Source of the DNA: Bryum argenteum | Taxonomy: Eukaryota; Streptophyta; Bryopsida; Bryales; Bryaceae | Direction of reading: 5' to 3' | Length of the DNA: 64,000 nucleotides | Assembly (NCBI GenBank): GCA_037043015.1 | Contig: CM073322.1 | Coordinates: 15,945,601 to 16,009,600, forward strand | In this document: positions 23,856 through 35,053 of the stretch, in pieces | How positions within the stretch are numbered: the first letter of the stretch is position 1 | Layout: each line of letters opens with the position of its first letter | Translations under genes and position numbers: made by a program | The notes under the pieces: generated by a model | Databases searched by the model: none | Told to the model about the DNA's origin: nothing | What the model saw: the letters and a program-made list of their open reading frames with translations, nothing else

Positions 23856-26558
23856 GTCAACCTACCAGTGGTGTTATGATCTATAGACATGCATTTAAGA
23901 ATAGGCCGAATGAATACTATATTTACTTCAAACCCGAAATAAGTTTGGATTCTTTTTTCTCTTTGTGTGTAATACATGTTGACCAAGCACAAACATTTGC
24001 AAGTCAAAGATAAGAAATAAGGTAAATTGCAAAAGGTGAGGGGCACCTTTGACGTGAAGTAAGTTGGCATGGAACTAAAAAGAAATCTCTACACTATTGA
24101 TCCAACCAACTCATATTATTAAATTACTTAGATAGTGAATTTTAGCAAAATAAAGTGATATGATTGTGGGTAAAATTGTTTTGCTAAGATTTTATTTTCT
24201 CCTATAGCTTCATGGATTTGTTAAACAAATACTTACTTTCCTCAAAATTAGAAAATTGAATACAAAATCAACTCTAACTCTCTAAGTTCAAGAGTGTGAT
24301 CTTGATACTCCATATACTAAATATATCATTTCAAGGGTAATTGTGTTTGGTGCCTAATGTTGTTATTGGTTCCTCATTTTTTCAAAGCCTGAGGCTAAAT
24401 GTGCTGAATTTGATTGCAAAGTGCTCGATTTTGTGCAACATATATGTGAGATTAAATGCAATGGTTGGTAGGTTAGAATGTAGTAAGTGAGATAAGTAGT
24501 GAGTTGGCTATAGAGAAAGAGTCTCTGCATGCGTTAATAGATTGCAGTGGTGTCAAGGCTTCATCTGTTTCTAGTGGATCACATATTCTTTGAGTTTAGA
24601 GCATGTCCAACCCGCATTGTGAGCCGGAGAGTGGAGCCTTGTTTGGAGTGTGACAAACCCCAATTCACGCAGTATCTTCGTAACATGGCCAAGAGGGTAG
24701 AAGTCTCCTAGATTTTAGCACACCATAACTCAAAGTTATCCCATGCCTTCACTCACATTTTAGCGTCCCTATGAACTATTGGGATGGTGACCTGTGGCAG
24801 GGATATTATTGGCGGAAAATAGTTTTTAATATAAACCGACGTGTCAGAAAATGTGATTGGTGAGTGGCATTTTCATGTGCCCTCCCTTCCGACCTAGAGT
24901 GGGGTTTCGATGCCTACGCGAGCATTTTGACGCAACCCAAGGACCCGGCCAAATCATAAAAATGAGCAATTGAAAATCACTTTCAATATTATGGAAGTAA
25001 ATATTAATGACTCTATTAAAAGTAGGAACAATGACTGAAACATGTGCACCAACGAGTTTTGTCTGAGAGGCTTTCTCAAAGTTCATAAAATCAACACCAA
25101 ACTAACCCCATTGTGGTCACCACATGTAGAAGACAACGACATAGTGGCTCTAAAAATACCACATGATGGAGTAAATAAATCATAGATTATGTTGATAACT
25201 TCTACTTACTTTCCTATTCGATTCCCGTGACCACCCTGTCTACTTTACTTCACTTTGTAGGTGTTGGCAAACACAGAGTCTTACTGCAATGGCTGCCGTC
25301 AATAATTACACTCCGTTTTCACGCTTCAGTGAGAAACGCATGACTTCTAACTTCACACTCATCGATTATTACTCGATCAAATCAAAACACCAAAAATACA
25401 AAAAATTCGTCAAAAAGCAAAAACCGAGGGTAAAAAAATTCCCCCCCTAAAAGGACCCAATTCATAAATAACCTGTTCAATAACACATTGACTGATTCGA
25501 GGGAAAAAAAAAAAACTGTTCCACTGTTCAGGAGGTCTATCATGCAAGAAACGACGTTCATTCATCGTTGACTAGAGCGAACAGATCTAGTCGGTAGAAC
25601 CGCCAGTCCTAAATCGAGACGCTTCTTCAAAAATACACACAAGAAACAATATTAAACCAATCAGTGATAGTATTCGACTCCGGTACAAACTTGCAGATTT
25701 GAATCAGAGTTGCAACAAAAAATTGGAGAAGCAGAGCCAGACAACATTGCTATTTCATGGGCCGCGCCCGAAATCACGGACCTCCACGCGTGGGGGTCAC
25801 CAGCTCGTGGGACACGCAGAAGCGCATCGACTCTGCAAGCACTAGATCATCGACAGGTCGATCGAAAGGCGCCCCATGTGCTCGTCTCATGCTCGATTCC
25901 TCCGCCTCTGCACCCTAGTTGGCGATTACCCCCTCACACATGGCGACTCCCGATTACCCCTGCGGCGAACATTCCAACTATCCCTTTTTTTGTCTCGAAG
26001 AAAACGTTAAACAATGAGCATTTCAACTGCCATGAGTGATCGTTTGGTAAATCGGCGCCCTCTTGAGCGCGTTACGGATACTGATGCCGTAGAGGGAAAA
26101 TCTAAATATGGAGGTTCGGAGACTGTTTTTGATTGTGATCGAGTGTGGTATGTACAGTAAATAAGGATTTACGGTGATTTCGATACGAGTTCATCAGTAC
26201 GTCGTCTTCTTGGATTCGGATTCTTCTGCAGCTTTACCGTTTATGGTCGGGCGCTCAAACACTTTAGTGCATGTCCGTGCAGTCGTAGTTTCGCCGTGAT
26301 AGAAGTCGAAGTTTCGACCTTACGCGCGCGGCGATCTAGTTTGAGTGTTGTAGAGATAGAGAAGGTCTAGTTGATGTAGTGAAGGTCTAGCTTGTGATTA
26401 CGAAGAGCTGGCATTTGAGTAGTGGTTTTGCAACATTCACGATTCAAGAAAAGCAGGAATGAAGTGATGGTGGAAAAGGAGTTTCTGGAGATTGACGGCT
26501 TGCGATCCAGGGAGTGAGAATAGAGTGAGAGTATCGAAGATCTGGGAATGTCGAGGTT
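23856..26558. other. Intergenic DNA and upstream region of the kinase gene
   Basis: AT-rich and featureless to about 25240. Composition then rises in GC towards the kinase gene. Frames at 25710-26039 (+) and 26367-26771 (-) show no domain. The last ~300 bp form the presumed leader of the kinase gene. Confidence 0.4.
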
Positions 26559-28658
26559 ATGGCGGATATATTCGCATTGTGTCGAGGGGTGGCCAGGACA
26601 GTGCGAGAGAGAAAGGTTAAGTTCAATCACTGTCAACGGGACCTCATTGCGAAAACGTTTTCCCACTTCCTGGACGACTTGGAGGATGCATTTCGGAAAC
26701 ACCACACGAAGGACGACTGTTTGCGTATGTGCGCGAAAGCGCTGTCTGAATTGTGGCGCGTGATGACACACGCGGAGATGCTGGTGGCAGAGTGGGCGAA
26801 CGAGGACTGGTGGAAGTCGGCGATGAGCTCCTCCGTGTCATCCCTTCAGATGCACATCGATGCGCTTTTGCAAGATTTCGTCCGGTGCCTGGATATCGCA
26901 AAGATTGCGATAGCAGAGACCACCCGCGACCAGACCTTTAAGCTTCCAATCATGGACCACTCCCAGTTCTTCGCATCGATTGTGGAAGAGGCTCACGTGA
27001 GCGACGCGCAGGCCCTAATGCAGACCCTCGCAAGTTCCTCGAAACAGGGAAAGACGTTCTTCAAGCGCAAAACTGGATCTAGCAACAATGAACTCTCGAA
27101 GTACATGATTCGGAAGTTAGTACCGAGCATGCCTCCGTACTATGTTTTAGATGTCCGGTGCATCGAGATGACGGAGTTCGCTCTCGGAAGGGGTTCATTG
27201 GGTATAGTGTATGACTGCAAGTTCTTCGGAACCCCTGCCGTGGCGAAGTGCTTCGATCTGCCTGGCCAGGACAGCATCAAGACGCTAGAAGAAGAGATTG
27301 CGAGATATTCTCAGCTGCGTCACGTCAATTTGCTGGAGTTTATCGGGTACACAGTTCATGAGGACCAGCACATGCTGATCATGGAGCGGGGTAAGGAGAA
27401 TCTAGAGTCGTATCTCACACGCAATGGAGCGAAGGCTGCCACCCCGCTCCCACTCCTCAAGGCGCTCGACATTCTGGTTCAGATCGGAGAAGGTATGAAG
27501 TACCTCCATGAGCACAATGTGATCAACGGAGACTTGCAAAAGCAAAACATCATCATCAACGCCACGGAGAAGAGCAATTCGTACGAGGACAATTTCTGGT
27601 GCGTGCAGGTGAAGCTGGCCGATTACGGCTTGTCCAAGCTGAAGCAGGCCATGCGGCCGTCGTCGACGAGCACTGAGAGTGGCAAGATGGAGAAATACGG
27701 AGATGTGTACAGCTTTGCGATGGTCATGTACGAGATTCTGATGGGCTGCACGCCGTTCGAGAACATACTACCAAATTACATCTTGCCGAAGTTGCTCACT
27801 GGGTGGAGACCAGAGTTGAACCCGAAGTCGCGGTGCCCGAGGTACCTCGCGGCGTTCATGGAGCGCTGCTGGGCGTCGAATCCCAAGGAACGGCCTCTGT
27901 TCCCGGAGATTTGCAGCATGTTGTCCTACTGCAAAGGCGTGATTCTACGGCACTCGTTCCCGTCACCACTCAGCTGCATTAACGAGTACGACGGCGAAGT
28001 GCTGGCGTCTCGGCTGGGGTCGAAGTGGTGCATCCACGAGGGCGCCAAGGGGAACTTACCGCTGGAAGTGTACAGTTACGCCGCATTCGATTCTAGTGCG
28101 CAGTTCGTCCTCTCGGTCGCGGAGGTGATGAAAGCGGGCCGCCATTTCGGCAACTGGGCATCCCAAGCCTGCGACTTCGACAAGGCATTCAAGCTGTTCA
28201 AGTCCGTGCAGCACCCTGAGCATCCCGAGACCCTGTGGCGACTCGGACTGTGCTACGAATTGGGCATGGGCGTGGCCAAGAACGAACGCCACGCAGTTGC
28301 GCTTTACGAGCAAGCGCGTGACCTGCAATTCCCCTCCGCTTGTGTCGAACTTGGACTGTGTCACGTGACCTGGGGGAACCTGGACTTCGCAAAGCAATGT
28401 TGGACCGAAGCGCTCGAAGCAGGATCCCCGCTTCTCGCCATTCAGGAGCTGCTCCAGAACCTGTCGGCAGGGATGTCCGGGTGCACCCTGGACTCGGAAC
28501 GTGCGTACCGAGCCATGGCCGATCGTCTCCAGGAGCTTTGCAAGCATGACGTCGGCCGGCTCCTCGTGCAAGGCCCGGATTCCTGCAACGCCCCGTTATT
28601 GAAGAAGATTAAGCGCATCCAAGCCAAGCAGCTCGCCAAGACGAAGCTGACCGATTAG
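26559..28658 (+). CDS. Intronless protein kinase-like protein with C-terminal Sel1/TPR-like repeats, 699 aa
   Basis: One uninterrupted frame starts at the ATG at 26559. Residues 1-190 form a helical N-terminal region of the type that precedes plant kinases of this class (DUF1221-like, uncertain). The kinase-like domain is about 203-460: glycine loop LGRGSLGIVY (209-218), VAIK-equivalent Lys230, catalytic-loop segment INGDLQKQN (322-330) with Asp325 and Asn330 kept but HRD replaced by NGD and the usual Lys replaced by Gln, and DYG instead of DFG (355-357). The activation segment is short and no APE is visible before GDVYSFAMVMYEI. Residues about 540-640 hold Sel1/TPR-like repeats (KAFKLFKSV, WRLGLCYELGMG, AVALYEQA, CVELGLCH). 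The gene is visibly richer in G/C than its surroundings. Activity is uncertain, and it may act as a scaffold or atypical kinase. Similar kinase-Sel1 proteins are, to my knowledge, common in bryophytes and lycophytes. Confidence 0.88.
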   Translation: MADIFALCRGVARTVRERKVKFNHCQRDLIAKTFSHFLDDLEDAFRKHHTKDDCLRMCAKALSELWRVMTHAEMLVAEWANEDWWKSAMSSSVSSLQMHIDALLQDFVRCLDIAKIAIAETTRDQTFKLPIMDHSQFFASIVEEAHVSDAQALMQTLASSSKQGKTFFKRKTGSSNNELSKYMIRKLVPSMPPYYVLDVRCIEMTEFALGRGSLGIVYDCKFFGTPAVAKCFDLPGQDSIKTLEEEIARYSQLRHVNLLEFIGYTVHEDQHMLIMERGKENLESYLTRNGAKAATPLPLLKALDILVQIGEGMKYLHEHNVINGDLQKQNIIINATEKSNSYEDNFWCVQVKLADYGLSKLKQAMRPSSTSTESGKMEKYGDVYSFAMVMYEILMGCTPFENILPNYILPKLLTGWRPELNPKSRCPRYLAAFMERCWASNPKERPLFPEICSMLSYCKGVILRHSFPSPLSCINEYDGEVLASRLGSKWCIHEGAKGNLPLEVYSYAAFDSSAQFVLSVAEVMKAGRHFGNWASQACDFDKAFKLFKSVQHPEHPETLWRLGLCYELGMGVAKNERHAVALYEQARDLQFPSACVELGLCHVTWGNLDFAKQCWTEALEAGSPLLAIQELLQNLSAGMSGCTLDSERAYRAMADRLQELCKHDVGRLLVQGPDSCNAPLLKKIKRIQAKQLAKTKLTD

Positions 28659-29799
28659 AGAGCTCATTGCGCCTCTTCCAAGCACATCATCGACAGTTCC
28701 ATCTCGTCCTCCATCGCCAGCAGGAACAACACTTCCCAAGGTGCGATCCATGAACCCCAAGCTTGAATGTTCCATCTCCTGTCCCGCTACTCCTTGCCAT
28801 CATCAGAGTGACCGTTTGATCCTTCAAGGTCATTAACTCCAATTCGGGTCACAATGTGCTATCTCTTTTCAAACATGTTTGTTTGCTGAAGTTGTCATTC
28901 TTGATATCGTTATTGTTATTCTTATCAACATGCTTACATTTTTGCATGTTCTGCATTCCAGGATTCGCGTACCTTGAGGTGCATCATTCAAACGTAGGAG
29001 TCATATTGATCAAGCTCCGAAGCTCATTGTGCTGAGGAATTGGTTCCAATGCAACCAGCAAGTAGAATACTATTCAGCTACACAATATTTGTAAAGTAAA
29101 AGCTTGTATCATACTTTTACGGAAGCTTCAATTCTTTATTGAAATGGAATACATCACATCAACTCCTAAAAAATGGAGGGGTTCCTTATTATTATTTTTT
29201 ATTATTATTCTTGATGAACAATGTGGAAGAGTCTTTATTATAGCAAGCTGCTCCTTATTTGATACACTGGTTGCCTAAGTTGGTTGTAGTTAGATATGGT
29301 GGTTGTGGTTGAATATGTTCGTTACTTAAGATTATATTGTAAAAGATTGAAAAGAGCACAAACTCACATGTGGAAAATGGTTGATCGAGCAATTAATTAG
29401 GATCCCAAGGCAATTTTATGTTGTTTAAATAAATCAAATCCCTTGGAGAGTAATTACTATTTTGATATATGTTGATTTGGAAAATTTCTGACTTGAACAT
29501 GGACTTCAGTAAAATGAATCTGATCTCGTCTATTTTGGCTTTTTCATATCTGTAACCACTCTTTCACCATTCTTTTTTTCCAACTTAGTGCTCCTTTACA
29601 CTGTGAACCATGAAGATTGACCACAACCTTCTAAAATCTGTGATTGGAGAGTGAAGTGCTCTTGGTCCCATTTGGCTTTACACTACCTTGAAAAAAGGAG
29701 AATGACCACTAACTTTGGGGTCTGGCTTACTGAAAGGCTAAATTTTCCATATTGGATAATGATTTCATGGTCTCCTTAATTATAATTGAGTCAGAGCAA
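28659..29799 (+). other. 3' flank of kinase gene and AT-rich intergenic DNA
   Basis: Presumed 3' untranslated region, then AT-rich sequence. TTTACACT motifs near 29597 and 29675, and an inverted copy near 30115, resemble the ends of the Tourist-like element at 22740 and suggest further MITE debris. No gene. Confidence 0.4.
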
Positions 29800-29898
29800 G
29801 ACCATGAGGCTCAAATATCATTAATTGGCCAATTGAAATAATTAAAAGCCAATTAATGATATTTGAGCCTCATGGTCAATAATTGAAATAATTAAAAG
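29800..29898. repeat. Perfect 30-bp inverted repeat with 18-nt spacer, spacer copied again downstream
   Basis: The arm 29800-29829 (starts GACCATGAGG, ends TTAATTGGC) is the exact reverse complement of 29848-29877. The 18-nt spacer AATTGAAATAATTAAAA-like sequence (29830-29847) reappears in direct orientation just after the right arm (about 29880-29898). This is the footprint expected from a local template switch during replication. Confidence 0.95.
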
Positions 29899-31231
29899 AA
29901 AAGAAGAATAAGGGGATGGTAAAAGAAAGAATGATGAGAATTTATATAAGAGAATTGAGCTTAAAACTTGTCCTAGTCTAAATCCACTTTACATTAAGAG
30001 AACGATGGAGCCCCTCAAAAATCCATTTTTGAATTATCATGGTCAAGGCTTTTGGCCAAGAACCATGACTATAAAAATGATTTTAATTTTCTTGGTCATG
30101 GCTCGGCTCTTGATCCATAGTGTAAATGAAGGCTAGCCCCTAAATGGTTTGACTCATTTGTAGTAAAATGAACACATCCTCAAAAACATTGTCATAGGTG
30201 GAGGCAAAGTGTGTTATCCAAATCTCAACCGTACAATCTTGTCGTAGACATATTGAACATCATGTGGGTCAAATTTTGAGTCATGAAGCTTCATAGATTG
30301 CGAGATCATAATGTATTAATACTCAAAAATGATCACATAATTTCATCATTTTCACTTTGAAGTGAAAATGCTACCATTAGACTTATTGCAATGAAAAAGT
30401 TACCAATTAGAATGTTGTTCACCTTCATCTAAGTAGCATCCTTGAACAAAAAAAAAACCGTGAGAAAAATTTCTTTGTGCAAATAATGGCCCTGCAATGG
30501 TGAAAACTGCCCTAAATTTTACAAAGGAAAAAATGTCTAAAACTAGGCTGCTGTCACTAAAATGCATGCCATTAATTCATACTTCATTGTATGGGTCTGA
30601 GATTTTTATGACGTAAACCAGACGTGATTTGGGACCCAACCCAAGTGATTTCGTCCAAAATGGAGTCCGGATGAAGAAGTTATGGCTCACCAAAGTTTCT
30701 GTCATCCAAAATGTCGTTTTTCGACATTCGGCCCGCTTAAGGGCTAGGGGTCAATTATAATTCTCAGTACTTGAGTAAATATGGCAAGGTTACCCATGCC
30801 GCTCGCCGCATCCCCAAGAATGAGGAAGCCCACACAGTGGCTCTATATATCCATGGGCATCTCCTAATTTTCACCAGTAACGGCCAGAGGCTACTGTTGA
30901 GGAGGCCTTCTTCCTGGAACTACCAATAAATAGCAGTACAAGTTGAAGTGCTAATAATGCCACTTCGAGAAAATGGAAGGAGGTCTAGAGCACCTTGTCC
31001 TTATCACAGATGCACTGTGTTTGACCCGAAGTGCCTTCGGACATCTTCTGTAATATCACATTATACACACTAAATTGTGATACAGTATGAAAGTAGTACA
31101 TACTACATTACCTACATTGTAGGTGTACGATGGGGTCTCTCCAAAAAAAATTTAAGTGCCAATGCTTATGGAGACATTTTTTGGAAAGAGTGAAAAGGGT
31201 TTAGTAACTTAGTATTCATTTTACAGTCAGT
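29899..31231. other. Intergenic DNA, no supported gene
   Basis: AT-rich. Long stretches have no frame above 60 codons. Part of it may be the 5' portion of the transposon-like relic that follows. Confidence 0.4.
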
Positions 31232-32078
31232 TTGACTATTGTGCACGACAAAATGTATCACGCAAAGATTGCTTCTTCTATCTTTAGTCACAAGAGTAAG
31301 GAGCTTAATGGTCTGATAAAGCTGCCAATTTTTGTTACGGGTTTCATCGCACATGGTCAAGGGATGTACGCTATGCGCATTACGGTCTTTATATCTTTGC
31401 ACATGATTCAAACTATAACGTTAGGAACTTTCGCGAAGTGTTGCAAGATATTGCCTTGTCCCCAAAGTACTCTTCCACGGTCCAACTATTTGTTGAATTA
31501 AGATCGAGACCTATATTCGATGCTCTTCTGCATGGACTTGCATATCATGACTCTGTCAAGCACTAGTTCTTGAACCACTTTAAGGAATTCCTCTGTACCC
31601 CATTCTAAATGTTCACATGGACAATCCTACAGGTGACAACAAGAATATACCTGTATTTTGTTTTTGGTCTCGTCATGAAGTACATAGTCTCGTGTACGAA
31701 CGCAAACTTGTTGCCAAAGTAAACCAATGGGATTAAGTTGTGGAGAACTCAGTGGGTCGTAGTTTGTAGCCTCGTAGTGAACAGGCTCCTACTACGCATC
31801 GTACAGTGAGGAGTGTAGAGGATATTGTGAAGGGCATTTGTCGATCTATCAAGTACTACAAGGCAATGCTTGTTGACAAGATTAGAGAGTATAGAAGATG
31901 CTACGAACATTTGGTGTTCTATTGGCGCGTTGTAAAGGCTGCATTAGAGGTTCCTATTAAACCTTTTATTGTTCTTCGAGATGGAATTTGGCCATCAATG
32001 CAGACTAATGTGACTTAGGAGGACCAATTTGAAGACGATGGCAAAGTTTGTGAGGAGTTTCGGGAGGATGATGCCTAA
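31232..32078 (+). pseudogene. Relic of a MDN-GDNKN family (DUF7869-like, transposon-associated) protein
   Basis: Three adjoining reading frames give an ordered series: LTIVHDKMYHAKIAS and FSHKSKELNGLIKLP, then VRYAHYGLYIFAHDSNYN and LFVELRSRP, then VHMDNPTGDNKN followed by VFCFWS, and finally VEDIVKGICRSIKYYKAM with YRRCYEHLVFYWR. The HDKMDHAK block, the MDNxxGDNKNxxVFCFWS block and the C-terminal IYYWK block match, in my recognition, a protein family abundant in moss and lycophyte genomes (Pfam DUF7869) that behaves like a transposon gene. At least two frameshifts and several stops show that it is dead. The expected LVAKRIFREV and HTHDDIDA core is lost. Confidence 0.62.
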
Positions 32079-33948
32079 GTCGGAGAGATTTGTGATTTTT
32101 TTCAGTCCTCTTTTCGAGTAGCACGTGACATATTATAAGGATACTTTGTCCCTATATGGCTCACTTGTGGTGACTTGAAACCGGTCTGGATTGTGCAAGC
32201 GTTGTCCGATCCGAACTCATACCCAGAGTAGCCAAATTGTATCCTCATTCAATGTCTTTGTTTCTTTGTTCCGTCATTCTCCCATTCCCTTCTTCTCCCA
32301 ATACTCCGTACCCTTATTTTCTTTTTCCCCTCTTCATGTATTTCTTTGTCCCGTGTTCTCTTGTTCTCGTGTCTCCTTGATTTCTTGTCGTCTCACATTT
32401 ATGTCCCCATGTCTTTTTGTCCCTTCAAATGCGATTGGTTTAGACATTTGCAAGAAATAAACACCAATTACAAAGGCCTACCATGGAACTTTTGAGCAAA
32501 CGAAATAATAAGGGTATTACGGGTCACCCATGATTCCTTCGATCAATCCCCAACAATCCGCATGCCTTTCAAGTCATTGAAAGTATATCCTATCACTCTG
32601 GTGTGTCTAAAAGCGAGCCGACATCCAGATGGCAGTCATGAATAGTCACAATGCACAGAAACTACAAAAAATAATTCAGTTCCTTCGACATTCAAATCAC
32701 CATACAACAATCAAAACAGCAAGTCCGGCTATGATCAATACTTGTGTGACAGGTCGAGTCATGTTACAGCACCAAATTCTGATTGTACCACGAAATGACC
32801 ATCACCCTCAATATAGAAGCCGCAAGTGAAATTACTCAATCTCACTCCCCTTTCTTGCAGACACAGCAATCAGTGGTGAGGTTATTGTTTGTGGTCATCG
32901 TGCCTGCAAACAGATCCATGCCGTAGTGTGCCTAGTTTGATGTCGCGATGATGTGAATGATTCTTTAGGAGCGGCGATCTGAATTCGAGTATGCACTGAC
33001 AATCTGTTGCACCGGAACTCTGAATTTCAGCAGCGTTTTTCCTTAACTCGCATCGACATCGTATCAACGATCTCCTCGTGAAATATTAGAAGGGCAGCAA
33101 CAAGCACTTCTGCACAATCCTGATCACGGAGCTGCCGGATCGACTTCTTCAGCATAGAGCGGGCGGAATGTGCGGGAGGACGGATGGCAGATTCTGCAGG
33201 TGCAAGTGCGGTAAGAGGCCAAACGAACGTGAAGTACAATCAAACGAACCTCAACGCCCACAACGTCACGCATACCCAGGTAAGGAACTGTGAAAAAACT
33301 AAAAGTGGAACACAGAATCGTGGAAGTCAGGGAAATAGAACTCTGACAGCAATTGTCCGTGTTGCAGGCACCTTGGAAGTCTGCGCAATCGGCGAATGCT
33401 GTGCCACACCACCCCGCAATGTATCGCCCAGTCCCACCTTAGAAAGGGGTAGTCTGGCCTCCTCCTGCCATGGCCCCTTAGCCCCTTCCAGTTTGTGCAA
33501 CTGGACCTATTCTCTACAGACCAGCACGCTTTCGTCGCATTCTCCCTAAAGAATCGCAGCCACATACAAACCTAGTGATGGCGCCTACAGGCCTCAGGCG
33601 ACGGATCCAAGACCTTCAGGACTGGTAGCTGCTATCGAGAGCGACATAAGCACTACACAGGCTAAGACTCCAATGATTCATGATGTCGGTGCTTTGGAAG
33701 CCCTGATGCTGGCGCCCTTCGGACCAAGAAATACTCAAGATCGATCAGAGTATACTACCTCCACCATTGCCAACTAGTGAATAGCAGGTAGTGGACATCA
33801 CAAGCTCCGAAGGTAACACGGCGCCGTCTGCAACAGTTTCGAACCTGAGGACGACGACGTCGACGAAGAGGAAGTTAATGAAGATCAGGAGGACGACGAC
33901 AACATCGTAGGAGAGGAGATTGACGAAGTTGAAGGTGGAGAAGACACA
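32079..33948. other. Intergenic DNA, possible start of the ORF interrupted by the copia element
   Basis: No confident gene. From about 33840 the sequence encodes a run of Asp/Glu codons in frame with the ORF at 33949, so the coding relic may begin near here. Frames at 33184-33549 (+) and 33299-33565 (-) overlap and have no domain. Confidence 0.35.
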
Positions 33949-34325
33949 ATGACCTCTGCAAGTGACGGGTCCAGTACATGGATGGAGGAACTGTTCCCGG
34001 GTTCATCGAGCGACCTCGCAATAACGTACCTTCGCCAGCATCATGTCACGGACGTCAAGTTTCTACAGCTGCTAACTTCCAGTGCAATTGGCGACACAGC
34101 AAATATGCGTTCGACTCGATCAGCGAATACGATTGTACCCGAAACACCGATGGGCTCTGTGGTGCAAAGACGCAAGAGATCAGTTTCGGTTAGGAATGTA
34201 GTGGAGGTTCATTGTCCCACAAAGACTCATTCCCGAAGGAAATGTGTGCTTTGTGGGAAGAGAACGAATACCCTTTCTCAAGCATGTGGACCGTCCCAAT
34301 TTCAATGCTTTACTCGTGATGTTTC
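33949..34325 (+). pseudogene. ORF with C-terminal zinc-ribbon signature (piggyBac-like), split by the copia insertion
   Basis: The frame carries an acidic N-terminal part, RKRSVSVRN, then EVHCPTKTHSRRKCVLCGKR, then ACGPSQFQCFTRDVS. It is interrupted after GTTTC (34321-34325) by the 5' LTR. Beyond the element and its second GTTTC, the same frame resumes at 38413 with QEFHQN and stops at 38467. Across the junction the pattern is CxxC, then C, then CF, then FH, which resembles the cysteine-rich C-terminal domain of piggyBac-type transposases. No DDD catalytic core is visible upstream, so it would be a fragment or domesticated remnant. The family call is tentative, but continuity across the target duplication is directly visible. 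Confidence 0.45.
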
Positions 34326-34578
34326 TGTTGTGATAGGCCGACTAGCGGAACACCTAGTGTAGATAGGCGCCGCTTCATCTCCCGGGAGCTGGTAGTTAGC
34401 TACAGTGCCACCTGTCCGCACTGCCTGTTTACTGCAGTTGACCTTTGGTGCCATTACGGTGCCGCCTGTACTCACCAACCCCGATCTCTATAAAGCCCGA
34501 GGCTCTTGAAGCTCTTGGCACTCTTTCACCAATTCTTGTTTTCTCCCTCTTGCTTTTCTCTCGTCGATGCTCTCAACA
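34326..34578 (+). repeat. 5' LTR of the copia element
   Basis: 253 bp, TG...CA bounded (with the usual short inverted TGTTG/CAACA ends). It contains TATAAAG at 34489-34495. Confidence 0.97.
34489..34495 (+). promoter_or_regulatory. TATA box of the 5' LTR
   Basis: TATAAAG sits in a pyrimidine-bordered context about 90 bp before the LTR end, at the position expected for the U3 promoter. The same motif is at 38318-38324 in the 3' LTR. Confidence 0.6.
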
Positions 34579-34591
34579 CGTTATCAGCACG
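34579..34591 (+). other. Probable tRNA primer-binding site
   Basis: CGTTATCAGCACG directly follows the LTR. It resembles the internal initiator-Met tRNA primer sites used by many copia elements rather than the 3'-terminal TGG site. Confidence 0.5.
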
Positions 34592-35053
34592 TTGCTTCGC
34601 AATTTTCTGCTTTTCATGTTTTTCCTCTTTTCCCCAGCTGCGATTACTGCCGTGACCATGGCTCCCGTTGCTGCGATTAATTGCCTAGCTCCGACTCTCA
34701 TCCTCTCGTCTAGCTGATCTTTTTACTCCATACTCCGCATAGCTTTTCTCGTAGAATACAACTCTAGTTTTCTAATATTAGCTTTCTCTTATTTTTCACG
34801 TTCCAGAGCCGGATGGTCCCGGTGTTTTTCGATTCTTGGAGGAGCAGCCGAGAGTCCCCGACATCTTTCACCGAATGCAGCAAGCCACGTTGAATTTCTC
34901 GTGAAATCTCTCCCATGTCCGTCTTTTTCAGCTTTTCGTCTGAAACCCTACTTGTCATTCTTTTTTACATTTTCGCACGAATACTCCTTGTTTTTTCAAT
35001 TCCCGATCAACCTAGCAACTAGCTTTTCTTTTACTGTGACCACCCCGATCGCC

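Noticed and set aside
28056-28571. 171-codon minus-strand frame and several others across 26.6-28.6 kb
   Set aside because: They are shadows of the GC-rich kinase gene on the plus strand and have no domain.
29591-30130. Second TTTACACT-ended element around the 29.8-kb hairpin
   Set aside because: The ends resemble those of the 22.7-kb element, but the flanks are TTA on one side and TAA on the other and the arms match poorly, so boundaries are not supported.
34445-34717. 90-codon frame across the copia 5' LTR and leader
   Set aside because: It crosses the LTR end and primer site. It is a chance frame in the leader.
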